A stretch of DNA of 64,000 bases, taken from positions 576,949-640,948 of the forward strand of contig KZ627148.1 of assembly GCA_002917775.1 (NCBI GenBank), written 5' to 3'. The stretch's first letter is position 1. Each line of letters opens with the position of its first letter. Origin of the DNA: Glaciozyma antarctica PI12. Taxonomy: Eukaryota > Basidiomycota > Microbotryomycetes > Kriegeriales > Camptobasidiaceae. A model generated the notes under the pieces. The model was given only the letters and a program-made list of their open reading frames with translations. It had not been told where the DNA came from and did no database searches. Positions 23,332-32,436 of this stretch are shown here, one piece after another. Made by a program: the position numbers and the translations under genes.

Positions 23332-24845
23332 TCACTGCCCGTCCACCTTGATCTCCTGCGAATCGAGGTGCAGCTCATCCGTCCCAGTCTGGATCTCCTT
23401 CGCTTCGGCCTCTTTCTCAGCTTCCTCCTCCTTGGTCTCGACGACGGTAGGAGGAGGAGGGAAGAATTCAGGCGCGATATCGTTGTCTGCAAACACGCGG
23501 CGTCAGCATCGCCACCGAACGCCTGGTGCGAAGGACTCACAAGAGTTGACGTCGATCTGGCGGAAGACAGTAAACACGACGCGTTCGAGCTAAAGTCAAG
23601 TACAAGTTCAGAAACGTGGTGCTGCGAGGAGGGAAAGACGACGCACCGAGGCACCAGCGGGAGATTCGAGGAACGCACGCGTAACGCCCAGCGCGACGCG
23701 AGTAGCATCGTCGAGAGGGTATCCATAGATTCCAGTCGAGATTCCGCTGAATGCCTGCGCCACAAAACGTTATCAGCTGCCATTCAAAATCGAGAGTTCT
23801 GCGAAGAAGCTCACCAGAGTCTTGCAATCATTCGCGACGGCCAGCTCGAGCGTCGACTGGTAGCAACTGCGCAAGTCCCGCTCGCACCGTTCCTTGTCCG
23901 CTCGCGAATAGATCGGTCCTACGCTATGGACCACATGTCGAGCAGGAAGACGGTGGCCGCCGGTGATCTTCGATTCGCCCGTCTCGGCGCCATTGAGAAG
24001 CTTGCACTCTGTTATCGTGAGATGAGCAGATGAGACTGAGATTAAAAGTGATGAACGAACCTTGGTACAGCCCACGACCAGCTGCCGAGTGAATCGCTCC
24101 GTCAACTGCGACGAGAGAGCGTTCAGCGACGCCCCACTCAAATGAAGCAGGGGAGCTCTGAAATCCAACGCAAATCAAAGCTCCTGCAAGCAAAGCTCGG
24201 TTGGCAGCGTTGACGATCGCGTCGACCTTGAGGCTCTGCATGCGCATGCTTCAGCCCCTGCTCCTCTCAGCTCCAACACACAGTCCTCACCGTGATATCT
24301 CCCCTCCTGCGTTCACTACTTCAGTTCCAGCTCTTCCAATCGATAAATCAACACTCACCAGATAACCACCTTCTTGTTCAGCTCCTGGTTGTGAGGGAAC
24401 ACCGTCGTCGTCGCCTCCTCCAAGACGTCGAGGTCGTAAAGCTCCTTGATGCTCTTCAAGCTCGCCACCGACACTCCCCGCACCTCCTCCTCCACCTACT
24501 ACTCGCCCTCACTGCCGCACCTTCGTCCTCAGCGCCCTCGTCCTCAGCGCCCTCGTCGTCCACGCCAGGCGCGACGACCGCTAACGGCTCCCCCGCTTCG
24601 GCCGCAGCGGGCGGGGCAGTCGTCGGATCGACAGACGCAGCGGATACGGCAGCAGGAGTCTCCTCTGCGGCAGGAGAATCGCTGGTAGTGGCAGGACTGG
24701 GGGTGAGGAGCGCCGAGGCGGAGGTTGGTGCGTCGTCGATGTCCATGCGGGGCTTGGAGGAGGGGCGTTCTTCGGGGTTGGAAGAGTCTGAGTCGTCTTC
24801 TAGAGGTCGCTTGAGTCCGAAGAATCGCAAGATCGGAGTCAACAT
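23332..24845 (-). CDS. Macrodomain protein B (MacroD-type ADP-ribose binding)
   Basis: Paralogue of the macrodomain gene at 10 kb. The N-terminus MLTPILRFFGLKRPLEDDSD (ATG at 24845) is followed by an acidic Ala/Pro-rich region, VSVASLKSIKELYDLDVLEE, KKVVIW then RGDIT, SLKVDAIVNAANRALLAG, VDGAIHSAAGRGLYQ, ARHVVHSVGPIYSR, LAFSGISTGIYGYPLDDATR, and a C-terminal FPPPPTVVETKEEEAEKEAE ending at 23332. The second loop STGIYGYP is canonical. The first loop is odd: LLAG and VDGAIH are separated by 25 in-frame codons where relatives have LLGGGGVDGAIH. Either this is an insertion or an intron without a normal donor. The join between the acidic region and VSVASL needs a 68-nt intron with a weak GTGGAC donor, so the N-terminal model is provisional. 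Confidence 0.75.
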
Positions 24846-24981
24846 GGAGCAGCGGTAGAGGGAGAGGAGAACCTGCTGAGCCCAAGCCTGGACAGTGGAC
24901 TCGAAGCAGCTGCAGTTCAAGACGCCTCTCTCCCTCTCACCACACGCTCCGAGTACAGCTCCCGCCCTTTCAACTCCAGCA
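24846..24981. promoter_or_regulatory. Short bidirectional promoter (macrodomain B / LIN1)
   Basis: Only 136 bp separate the two divergent start codons. Shared or interleaved promoters are inferred from spacing alone; no specific element was recognised. Confidence 0.4.
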
Positions 24982-26548
24982 ATGCCTCTGGCAAAGCGCC
25001 CTCGCGCCTCAGCCACAGCGTACGTCCTTCCCTCCTCCCACGCGAGCTTCCCTGAACTAACTCCGCTCTCCCAGTCCCGCTCCCTCCACCAGCAGCGCCT
25101 CCGCTGGCAAGCGCGTCAAGTTCGCTCCCGACGACCTCAATTCCGTTCCAGGTGCTGGAGGAACCGCGGCGGAGGAGGGGGACCTGCTCGAGGATGATTT
25201 GGGGGGCAAGAAGGGCAAGGGGGACGTCGTGACGGAGGGCTACGATTCGGATTCGTCTGCGGGCTCGGATGGCGGATTTGGAGTTGGAGGCGGCAGGAAG
25301 GGGAAGACGGGCGCGGCGGCGACGGGTGGGGACGACGAGGATGATGATATGTTTGGTGGGGAGGAGAAGGAGGTCGTCAAGGAGAAGGGGAAGGGGAAGG
25401 GGAAGGAGTTCTTGGAGATGGGGGATATCGAGGGACAGGAGTTTGGAAAGGGGGAGGATGGGGAGGAGGTGCAGAAGGAGGAAGATGACGAAGAGGAGGA
25501 GGAGGACTACGTCGCCGACGACGACCTCGCGAACGACGACGACGCGCCGAGGAGTCGCAGGAGCAAGAAGTCTATGGGCTACAAGCTCTCGTGCGTCCTC
25601 ACTCCTCCCCGGTACTGCAGTTCCTGACCCCTCGATCGCAGCTCGTTCAACATGGCCGACGAGCTTGCCGAAGGTCGCTTCTCCGCCGACGGATCCTACG
25701 TCGCCAACGCCAACGACCCTCTCGCAACGCACGACGTCTGGCTCGACGGCGTCTCGAAAGCCTCGATCAAGGCGGCGCGGGAATCCAAGAAGCGCATGGA
25801 GGACGAGGCGAAGAAGCGGGAGGAGAACGAGGCCAAGGGGGAGGGACAGCTCGCGCAGGAGAGGGACGACTGCCTCATCGGCTTGCTCGGAATCGTGCGG
25901 GAGGGGGAGACAGTCGCGAAAGCGTTGGCGAGGCTCGGCGCTGCGAAGAAGAAGGTCGTCAAGAGGAAGGTGGCGCCTTCGAGACCGAAACCCGAAGGCG
26001 ACGCGATGGAGATTGACGACGAGGCCGTCTCTGCCGTCCCTTCCGGCGCCGCACCACCGACGGAGGAGGACCCCGCAGCGAAGAAGATCAACCTCCTTAC
26101 CCACCTCTCCTCGACCCTCCTCGCCGCGCACAGCGAGCTCGAGATCTACGACCAAACTTACGACGACATCATCTCGACGCTCAAGAAGGAGGGCGCCGTT
26201 CGCCGCGACTGGGTTCCTCCGCGCGATCCGGACGAAGCCGTCGAGCTGGCGCAGGCGAAGGAGGATGCGGACGAGCGAGAACTCCCAGCGAACCGCTCGC
26301 GAGGGCTCATCGCACGTCCGACGGGTCCAGCGACGCCGAGCTTGGGTACGGCGGATCCGCGCAAGTTCTGGTACAAGTGGGTCGTCACGCCTGCGGGCCA
26401 GCAGGTCGGGCAGGAATACGGGCCGTATGGGAGGGCCGAGGTCGAGGGGTGGATCGCGGGGCAGTACTTTGGCGTCGATGGGGCGGCGATCATGCTCAAG
26501 GTCGACGGGACGGAGGGGTGGAAGAGCTGGAAGGAGATCAACGCTTGA
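24982..26548 (+). CDS. LIN1: LIN1/CD2BP2 homologue with C-terminal GYF domain
   Basis: Nuclear U5 snRNP-associated protein (Snu40/Lin1; human CD2BP2), which binds proline-rich splicing factors through its GYF domain. It starts MPLAKRPRASATA, joined over a short intron to PAPSTSSASAGKRVKFAPDD. A strongly acidic and Lys/Gly-rich region follows (KEKGKGKGKGKEF and EEDDEEEEEDYVADDD). The conserved family block SMGYKLSSFNMADELAEGRF spans the second intron (25591-25641). Then DVWLDGVSKASIKA and a helical region. The GYF domain runs from about 26360 to the stop: FWYKWVVTPAGQQVGQEYGP, WIAGQYFGVDGAA and GWKSWKEINA. The whole gene needs only two introns, few for this window. Confidence 0.92.
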
Positions 26549-27065
26549 GTACCAGCAGTTGCGAACGTGTTTGTCGAGCGCGTTTCTCGAGAGTTGCGAT
26601 ACGAGAGGACCCCTTCTCCGGCTGTACGCCAGATCTTGCGTACGAGCAGCCCATCGGGAGAGCAGTGACGAGCAGATGCCTCTCGAGTCTCTCCTCTCGT
26701 TTCCGATGCGATGAAGACTGATACCATGTCATAACCCCAGGGGTAGAAGATGAAGTTGCCGGAGCGAAGGTCGAAAGAGTCGATTGGAGGAAAGGGTGTG
26801 GATGGGTGGTGGGTAGTTGTCGGTGGGGTGTGGTGTCCTCTCCGCCAATGCTCCTCCGCTGCTCCCGCCCAGGTTCCTCCTCGCCAAGTCCGTCCGCCCC
26901 TCCAAGCACTACGACGCCTCCGTTCCTGCCGATAATAACACGCTACGATCCGGACTTGCCCTCGGGGTTGGCTGCAGAGAGAGAGGGTCAGCAGGCGTTC
27001 GTCATCGTCGTAGGCGGGCGAGGCGTCGAATAGTCGGGTTGGGAGAGGGAAGGCTGAGATGTCGA
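26549..27065. other. Convergent intergenic region
   Basis: About 517 bases between the stops of LIN1 and eS30. Small open frames only; no RNA gene or repeat recognised. Confidence 0.4.
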
Positions 27066-27604
27066 CTAACGGTTCATGCGGCGCTTTCCTCCGATCTGCT
27101 CGGTGACCTGTTAGATAGGGACGGGTCAGCTGAGGCTCTCAAGGGAGCAGGCGAGAGCACCACGTACGTTCACGAAGCGGCGGTTGTAGATGATCCTCTT
27201 CTTGGCGCGTCCGCAGACCTTCTTCTTCTTCTCCTGGGGCTCGACCTTGGGGGTTTGCGACTTGACCTTACCGGCACGCGCGAGCGATCCGTGGACTTTT
27301 CCCCTACGGAAGAGAACGAGAGGGTCAGCTTCCTGGTCCGCCTGTATCACTCTCCCTGAAATCGGCCAGCCCTCCTCCCCCTCCTTCGATACCCTGCCGT
27401 CCCAATGCCGTCCCAGTACTGTCCTGCCCTCCCTCCCTCCGACCAATGCTGCCTTCGACACGCCACCCCCAACGGCCGAGTCCTGGTCCCTCCCTCCGAT
27501 GACCCTAGGCGTCCAGTCGGTCGTCCCGCTCTGCGCCTTCGTAGGGGATCCGGTCCAAACTATCACTCTCCTGCAGTCCAGTAAGTGGGAAGGCCGCCTT
27601 ACAT
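27066..27604 (-). CDS. RPS30: 40S ribosomal protein eS30
   Basis: Small-subunit ribosomal protein of 59 residues. The product starts [14 protein letters not shown], continues [20 protein letters not shown] and [10 protein letters not shown], and ends [12 protein letters not shown]. Exons are 27603-27604 (AT only), 27168-27303 and 27066-27107, giving exactly 59 codons plus stop. The ATG is therefore split AT/G by a 299-nt intron (27304-27602), long for this window. Long first introns close to the start are common in fungal ribosomal protein genes. No ubiquitin-like domain is fused upstream, unlike animal FAU. I looked for a snoRNA in the long intron and saw no clear C/D or H/ACA boxes. Confidence 0.93.
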
Positions 27605-27768
27605 CTTGAGTTTGGCGGTGAGAAAACGAAGCGGAAGGGTGGAAAATCCCTCCCTCTCAAGAACGGGACGCGGGGCTTGTCCCTCATTCCTTGACCGAAG
27701 ATTCACCACTCAAATTCCTAGCCCCCTCTTCCTTCCTTCCCTCCTCTCCCTCCGCACCTCCCAGAAAA
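27605..27768. promoter_or_regulatory. Divergent promoter region of eS30 and an orphan gene
   Basis: About 164 bp between the eS30 start and the first ATG of the plus-strand orphan. It contains C/T-rich tracts (about 27715-27765) that look like a pyrimidine-rich leader. Promoter role is inferred from position. Confidence 0.35.
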
Positions 27769-28299
27769 TGGCCTTTCATTCTCAGATTTGGGACTTCCTA
27801 CTCCCCCAGCTGGCGGACGACGACCTGGCGACGCTCTACTTTGGCGGAGTGATGCTGGCGAGCGCTGTCCTCCACGCGTGGTGCGGCCTGAGCTTCGCAG
27901 TGTGGGTGTGCCGTGGTCAACGTTGCCTGTCACAGCGCATACTCTTTGACGGCGTCTTCCTCGTCTGTGCGTTCTCTCCTTGGGACTACCTTGCTTCCAT
28001 CGCTGATTGACCTTCTTGATCCCTCGCCAGTCGCCTCCTCTACCCTCTGCCACATTGCCGGTCGCGGCATGGGTGGAACCTCCACTCCATCTTCCAGGGT
28101 AGAAAGCATCGTTGCGATGTCTTTCGTCTCCGCATTGGGGCTTTGGAGCGGGCAGAGGTTTCGGCGGTTGGCAAGGGCTTGGCTCGCTACCACGGCTGTC
28201 TTCCCGTTTGGCTTCCTGCTGCAAAGATTGGCATCGCTGACTCCACGTCGTGTAGTCTTTTGGTTGCAGGAGGACTCTTTCCTCCGGGGCAGAGTCTGA
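27769..28299 (+). CDS. Small predicted membrane protein, unknown family
   Basis: I do not recognise this product. The ATG at 27769 opens MAFHSQIWDFLLPQLADDDL, followed by the hydrophobic stretch YFGGVMLASAVLHAWC running into LSFAVWVC. An intron of about 64 nt (donor GTGCGT near 27967, acceptor near 28030) joins to a frame that reads FASSTLCHIAGRGMGG. Two more hydrophobic stretches follow (IVAMSFVSALGLW; LATTAVFPFGFLL), ending WLQEDSFLRGRV at 28299. That makes about 155 residues with three or four possible membrane segments. The clean intron phase and hydrophobic pattern support a real gene. There is no homology that I can name, and the 3' end could involve another intron. Confidence 0.5.
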
Positions 28300-29618
28300 G
28301 CACTCCATTGGAGTCGATTCGGGCGATGGGAGGGGTGTGGGCTTTGATGTGGGCAGCTGGCTTGTCACAATGCTGGTGATGATGCGATGGGAGGCTGGAC
28401 TTCTGCTCCAGATGCTGCTTATCTTCTTTCACACTGCTCCAGGTGAAGGAGGCTGCGCGACGGTGTAGATCGCTGGGAGACGTGTTCTCACTCCTGCTCC
28501 ACTCTGCTGAAGCTCTGTGAGCCATCTATCTTCCGTTTTGCTTCAATTCGGTGTTCAGAATCTTTTGTAGCGAGGCTCAACAAGGTGGTGATGAGGAGTT
28601 GGAGCTTGCGGAATTGAGATGATCTTGCGACGGGCGACACTGGCCTGAGCTCGTATTCTCGCATTCGCTTCTCTGCCTTGCTCAGTACCCAGAAGTTCAC
28701 TGCGGCTTCAATTCTATGTGCGTGAGATAACTGAAAGACTTGAATCCCTCAAACAACCTCACATCGCGCAAACAGCAATGGATTCACTTTGCGAAGCGTC
28801 CCTCAATCTTTCTCCCTCGCTATGTAGACTTCCAAGTTCCCTGCTGCTATGACAATACGTTCATGTCTGTATTCAGCAGCTCTGATCTGGCTGAGCCGTC
28901 AGCTCCCCGTGTGATGCGAATCCCTCGCCATGCTGACCAGTCACGCCGTGCTTTTCGCATCGAGAGTTCACTTCTCGTTCTCGCGAGTCTTTCACCCCAG
29001 TGTATATCAGCTGGAACGACGAGAAAAAACAGGAGGAGAGGCGGTGGACGGGAGCTTGACGACAAAAACCGGTGCCGTGGCTCGCTTCCCCTCCTCTTTC
29101 TCCGGTCCGAATCCTCAGCCACACTGCTCCATCCGTCACATGCGTCAATATGGCAGATATGGCAACAAAGTTGAGGGCGCAGACGTGACGAAATCCGTAC
29201 CCAGGAGCGAATGCATGTAGCGACGCGGGTCCTCGCAGCGCGGGACGACAACACTCGGCCCCTGTACTTCCCTTCCACCCGCGTTCGGTCTTCTTGTAGC
29301 CATCAAATGTCAGTTTATGAGGGAGGAGAGCAGGCGCCGAAGTCGCGTAGAAATGGCTTCGCACGCTTCGATGCTTTGGATCCTCGCTCGCTCGCTCGCT
29401 TTTCTCCTTGCATGAGGCGAGTGAATCCTCGCATGTGTTCTCGCTCTTCGATTACGTTTTGAGAAGATTGGAGAGCTCGTCCGGCGTGGCTCATTCCGTC
29501 ACTGAGGACGGAAACAACCCCAGCCTGCAAAGGCTGCTGCTCACTTTGGCGTGAGGATCGGTCCATTTATTCACTCTATTTTGGAAATGGCAACCCGAGA
29601 CACATTAACATACAAAAC
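28300..29618. other. Gene-poor stretch, 1.3 kb
   Basis: No convincing exon on either strand. The open frames present lack good start contexts, domains or supporting splice phases. Several parts look less GC-rich than the flanking genes. I see no terminal repeats or transposase. It could hold a non-coding RNA or an old decayed element; nothing in the sequence decides this. Confidence 0.4.
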
Positions 29619-29698
29619 GCCCGGTTAGCTCAGTCGGTAGAGCACCAGACTCTTACTTCGGCATCTGGTGGTCGAGGGTTCGAGCCCCCCATTGGGCG
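29619..29698 (+). tRNA. tRNA-Lys (anticodon CTT) with short intron
   Basis: Folds as a full cloverleaf. The acceptor stem GCCCGGT pairs with ATTGGGC (two G-T wobbles), the D arm is GCTC/GAGC with loop AGTCGGTA, and the anticodon stem is CCAGA/TCTGG. The T arm has loop TTCGAGC and one A-C mismatch in the stem. Between the anticodon stems lie 14 bases. Removing about 7 (CTTCGGC) after the base 3' of the anticodon leaves the loop CTCTTAA, identical to that of yeast tRNA-Lys(CTT). The internal B box GGTTCGAGCC is at about 29677-29686. Confidence 0.93.
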
Positions 29699-29701
29699 CG
29701 C

Positions 29702-29711
29702 TTTTTTTTTT
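29702..29711 (+). terminator. RNA polymerase III T-run terminator
   Basis: Ten T residues start three bases after the tRNA discriminator base, as expected for a Pol III terminator. Confidence 0.9.
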
Positions 29712-29720
29712 GGGCGGACG

Positions 29721-29762
29721 GAGAGGCGAGAGGCGAGAGGCGAGAGGCGAGAGGCGAGAGGC
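29721..29762. repeat. Six perfect tandem copies of a 7-bp unit
   Basis: The unit GAGAGGC repeats six times without error over 42 bases, right behind the tRNA terminator. Length is probably variable between strains (inference). Confidence 0.9.
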
Positions 29763-30344
29763 GGATACCGGAGAAGCATGAGACGCGGTGAATGTGCGAG
29801 GAGAACAGAGGGATGGACGTAGGAAGGGAGTAGGGATTGAATCCACTCAGTTGCTTCTCGACCGGATTCCGAGCGCATTCCATACTTCTTCAGCTTCCCT
29901 TCCCTGATGCCTGCCTTCTCGGTTTCCAGAAGTTACAGCGCCGCGTTGATTCTTCTGCCTGTAATCTGCCCAGCAACAAAGGGCGGTGGCTTAAGCAAAG
30001 TCAACCGAGGTCTCTCGCTCCTCGCCTGCGCTCGAGCTCATTCTCTACCTCGCTCCCAGCACGCAAGGTAGACCGAGAGCAAGTCATGCTGACAGCCTGC
30101 TATTCCTCACAGCGTTGGGTAAGTAGGCGGGCGTGAGCTCCAGAAGATAGACTCAATCTCTTCTCCCGAGCTTAAGCCGTTCTCCTGGCCGCTTCCCCCG
30201 CACACCTCGAAAAGAAGCAGACGTGGAAGAAAGGACGAAACGCTGAAGCCGCTGAAGCGGGAGTCCAAACTAAAGCCACGCGAGAGCAAGGAGGAGCCTC
30301 GACAATCAAATAAACACAGGTATATTGCAGCGTAAAGGACGCGG
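29763..30344. other. Intergenic, no gene seen
   Basis: About 580 bases between the minisatellite and the thiolase stop. Only weak open frames; no RNA gene or further repeat recognised. Confidence 0.4.
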
Positions 30345-32103
30345 TCACTCGGCGACTGTACAGCGAGTCAGAAACGCCCTCGAAACAAACGAGGAGGACT
30401 CACCGATAAGAGTAGCCTTGCCGGCGCCGGTACCCATGCAGAGAGTCGCGACTCCGACCTGCTTGCCAGTTCGGTGGAGCTCGTAAATGAGGGAAGAGAG
30501 GAGACGTCCTCCGGTCGCTCCGAGAGGGTGTCTGCCACGCGCCGTCAGTGTGCAGCTCAAACGAGGAAAAGAGAGGACGCACCCGAGAGCGATAGCGCCA
30601 CCCTTGGGGTTGACCTTGGTGGCGTCGAGTCCGAGAGTTTGGATAACCATGAGAGACTGCGAGGCAAAGGCTGCAACGGCGAAAAGTTAGCTTCGAAACG
30701 AGGCTGCTCGGGAAGAAGAACGCACCCTCGTTAAGCTCGAAAATGTCGACATCGTCCTTGGTGAGGCCGAATCGCTTGAAAAGGGCGGGAACGGCGTATG
30801 CGGGTCCAACACCTGCAGACCGAGAGTGAGCAAGCTGCAGGAGAAGAAATGAGGAGGACGCACCCATGATCTTCGGTGGCACACCGACGACAGCGCTACC
30901 GATCCACCGAGCGATGGGCTTCAATCCCAGCGCCTCCGCAACATCACGTCGAGCCAAAGTCATCGCGCTAGCTCCATCACTGATCTGACTGCTGTTGCCG
31001 GCCGTTCCAGTTCCCTCGGTTCTGAACGCAGGCTTGAGCTTAGCGAGGCTCTCGAGAGTCGTTTGAGGGCGAATTCCCTCGTCCTTGGAAATGATCTTCT
31101 CGACGACGACCTCGGGAGTGGCGCCGTCCGCGGGGGTGACGGAGCGAACCTTCATGGGAACAATTTCGGCCTGAAAGTAGCCAGCATCTTGAGCGGCCTT
31201 GGCCTTTTGGTGAGAAGCGCATGCGAAGCTGCGAAAGGACGGCGTCAGGACCGCCGAATCCACCGAATCGAGAACAACTCACACGTCCTGCTGCTCCCTC
31301 GAGAATCCATACTGATCAGCGACAGCCTCGCTGGTAAGTCCCATGGGCATCAAGCAGTCGCGAGCCTCCTCGACAGGACTGTTCTTCATAAAAGGAGAGA
31401 CGTCCACCGGAATGGCGCGAGTCTGCAAAGGAATCGTTCGCTCAGCTCTTCCTCTCGCAACACCCAAAGAACGAGAGGAACGCACGCCGTAGTTGCGAGT
31501 CATGTGCTCGACTCCAGCAGCGACTCCAATGTCGATCATCCCCGACTGAATGGACTGAGCGATATCGGTGACCGACTGGAGCGAAGATGCGCACTGTCGG
31601 TTGACAGCCTTGAACCCAGTCACGATCGGGAACCTGTCATCCGAAGCTTCAGTTAGCTACCTCCGCACCCCAGCCCTTCAAGTTGACGACTCACCCAGCG
31701 TCGAGAGCCGCAAGACGCCCACTCTTGGCCCCACCGAGCTCCATCAGAACAGTTCCAGTGTGAATATCCTGCACCGCTCCTCCGTTGACATCGAGACCCT
31801 GAGCCTCGAGGCGCTCCTTGGTCGCCCTAAGGACGTGAGAGAGCATCTCCTCCTGCGCACGCGTTCGAGGTCAGCTCCGCCCAGATCCAACGCGTCCGGA
31901 CGTGCGTACGGGGTACATGTCCTTGAAGCCACCCTTGAGCTTGCCGATGGGGGTCCTCAAGCTGGTGATGAACTGCGAAAATGTGGGGGAGAGGGTCAGC
32001 GGCTGTTGCGTTCCTGGGGTGAGCTCGAGGAGCGTACGACGATGTCGTCGGGGCGCTTGGTGAGGATACTCTTGAGGCCATGGCGGATAGATGAGGACGA
32101 CAT
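30345..32103 (-). CDS. 3-ketoacyl-CoA thiolase (acetyl-CoA acyltransferase)
   Basis: Thiolase catalysing the last, thiolytic step of beta-oxidation (Pot1/ACAA1 type). The N-terminus MSSSSIRHGLKSILTKRPDD (ATG at 32103) leads into IVVTSALRTPIGKLKGGFKD. The nucleophilic cysteine is in AVNRQCASSLQS (about 31600). GMIDIGVAAGVEHMTRNYG, the histidine region GGAIALGHPLGATGGRLLSS (about 30540-30600, over an intron) and GVATLCMGTGAGKATL (about 30430) carry the other active-site residues. A last 48-50 nt intron joins to VAE and the stop at 30345. Compared with Yarrowia Pot1, similarity begins at its GLDAITSKNPDDVV. The upstream PTS2 segment of that protein has no counterpart here, and no SKL-like PTS1 is present. 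The cell compartment is therefore uncertain. Confidence 0.92.
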
Positions 32104-32436
32104 GGTGAACGGGAAGGTGGGAGTGGTAATAGGGAGTCAAAGGGAGCCAGAACTCAACTCCAACCCAAACTGCTTCCGCGGTCCGGCCAAGGAGAATCGT
32201 TCACGCATCTCGCTGTTCTTCTTCTATCTTTCTCTATCGTCATGAGCGAGGTTGCTTGTTGAACCCATTATACTCAATAAGAGCAGCAGCGAGGTAGAAA
32301 TGCAAAAAAAGGCGGACGTCTTGGTGGGGGTATTTGGTAGGGCTAACGAGCGAGGTATCGAGGGGTGCAAAAGACGAACGGCAACGAGAGTAAGAGGATG
32401 GAGAAACAAGGGGGAATATCCACAGGTGTACCCAAC
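32104..32436. other. Intergenic between tandem minus-strand genes
   Basis: About 330 bases holding the thiolase promoter and the PAC1 3' UTR; nothing else recognised. Confidence 0.4.

Noticed and set aside
27304-27602. snoRNA inside the long eS30 intron
   Set aside because: Ribosomal protein introns often host snoRNAs, but no C/D box pair or H/ACA motif could be made out by eye.
27718-28368. 216-codon minus-strand open frame opposite the small membrane protein
   Set aside because: Low-complexity Ser/Pro/Arg content without a domain; the plus-strand model has a clean intron and hydrophobic pattern.
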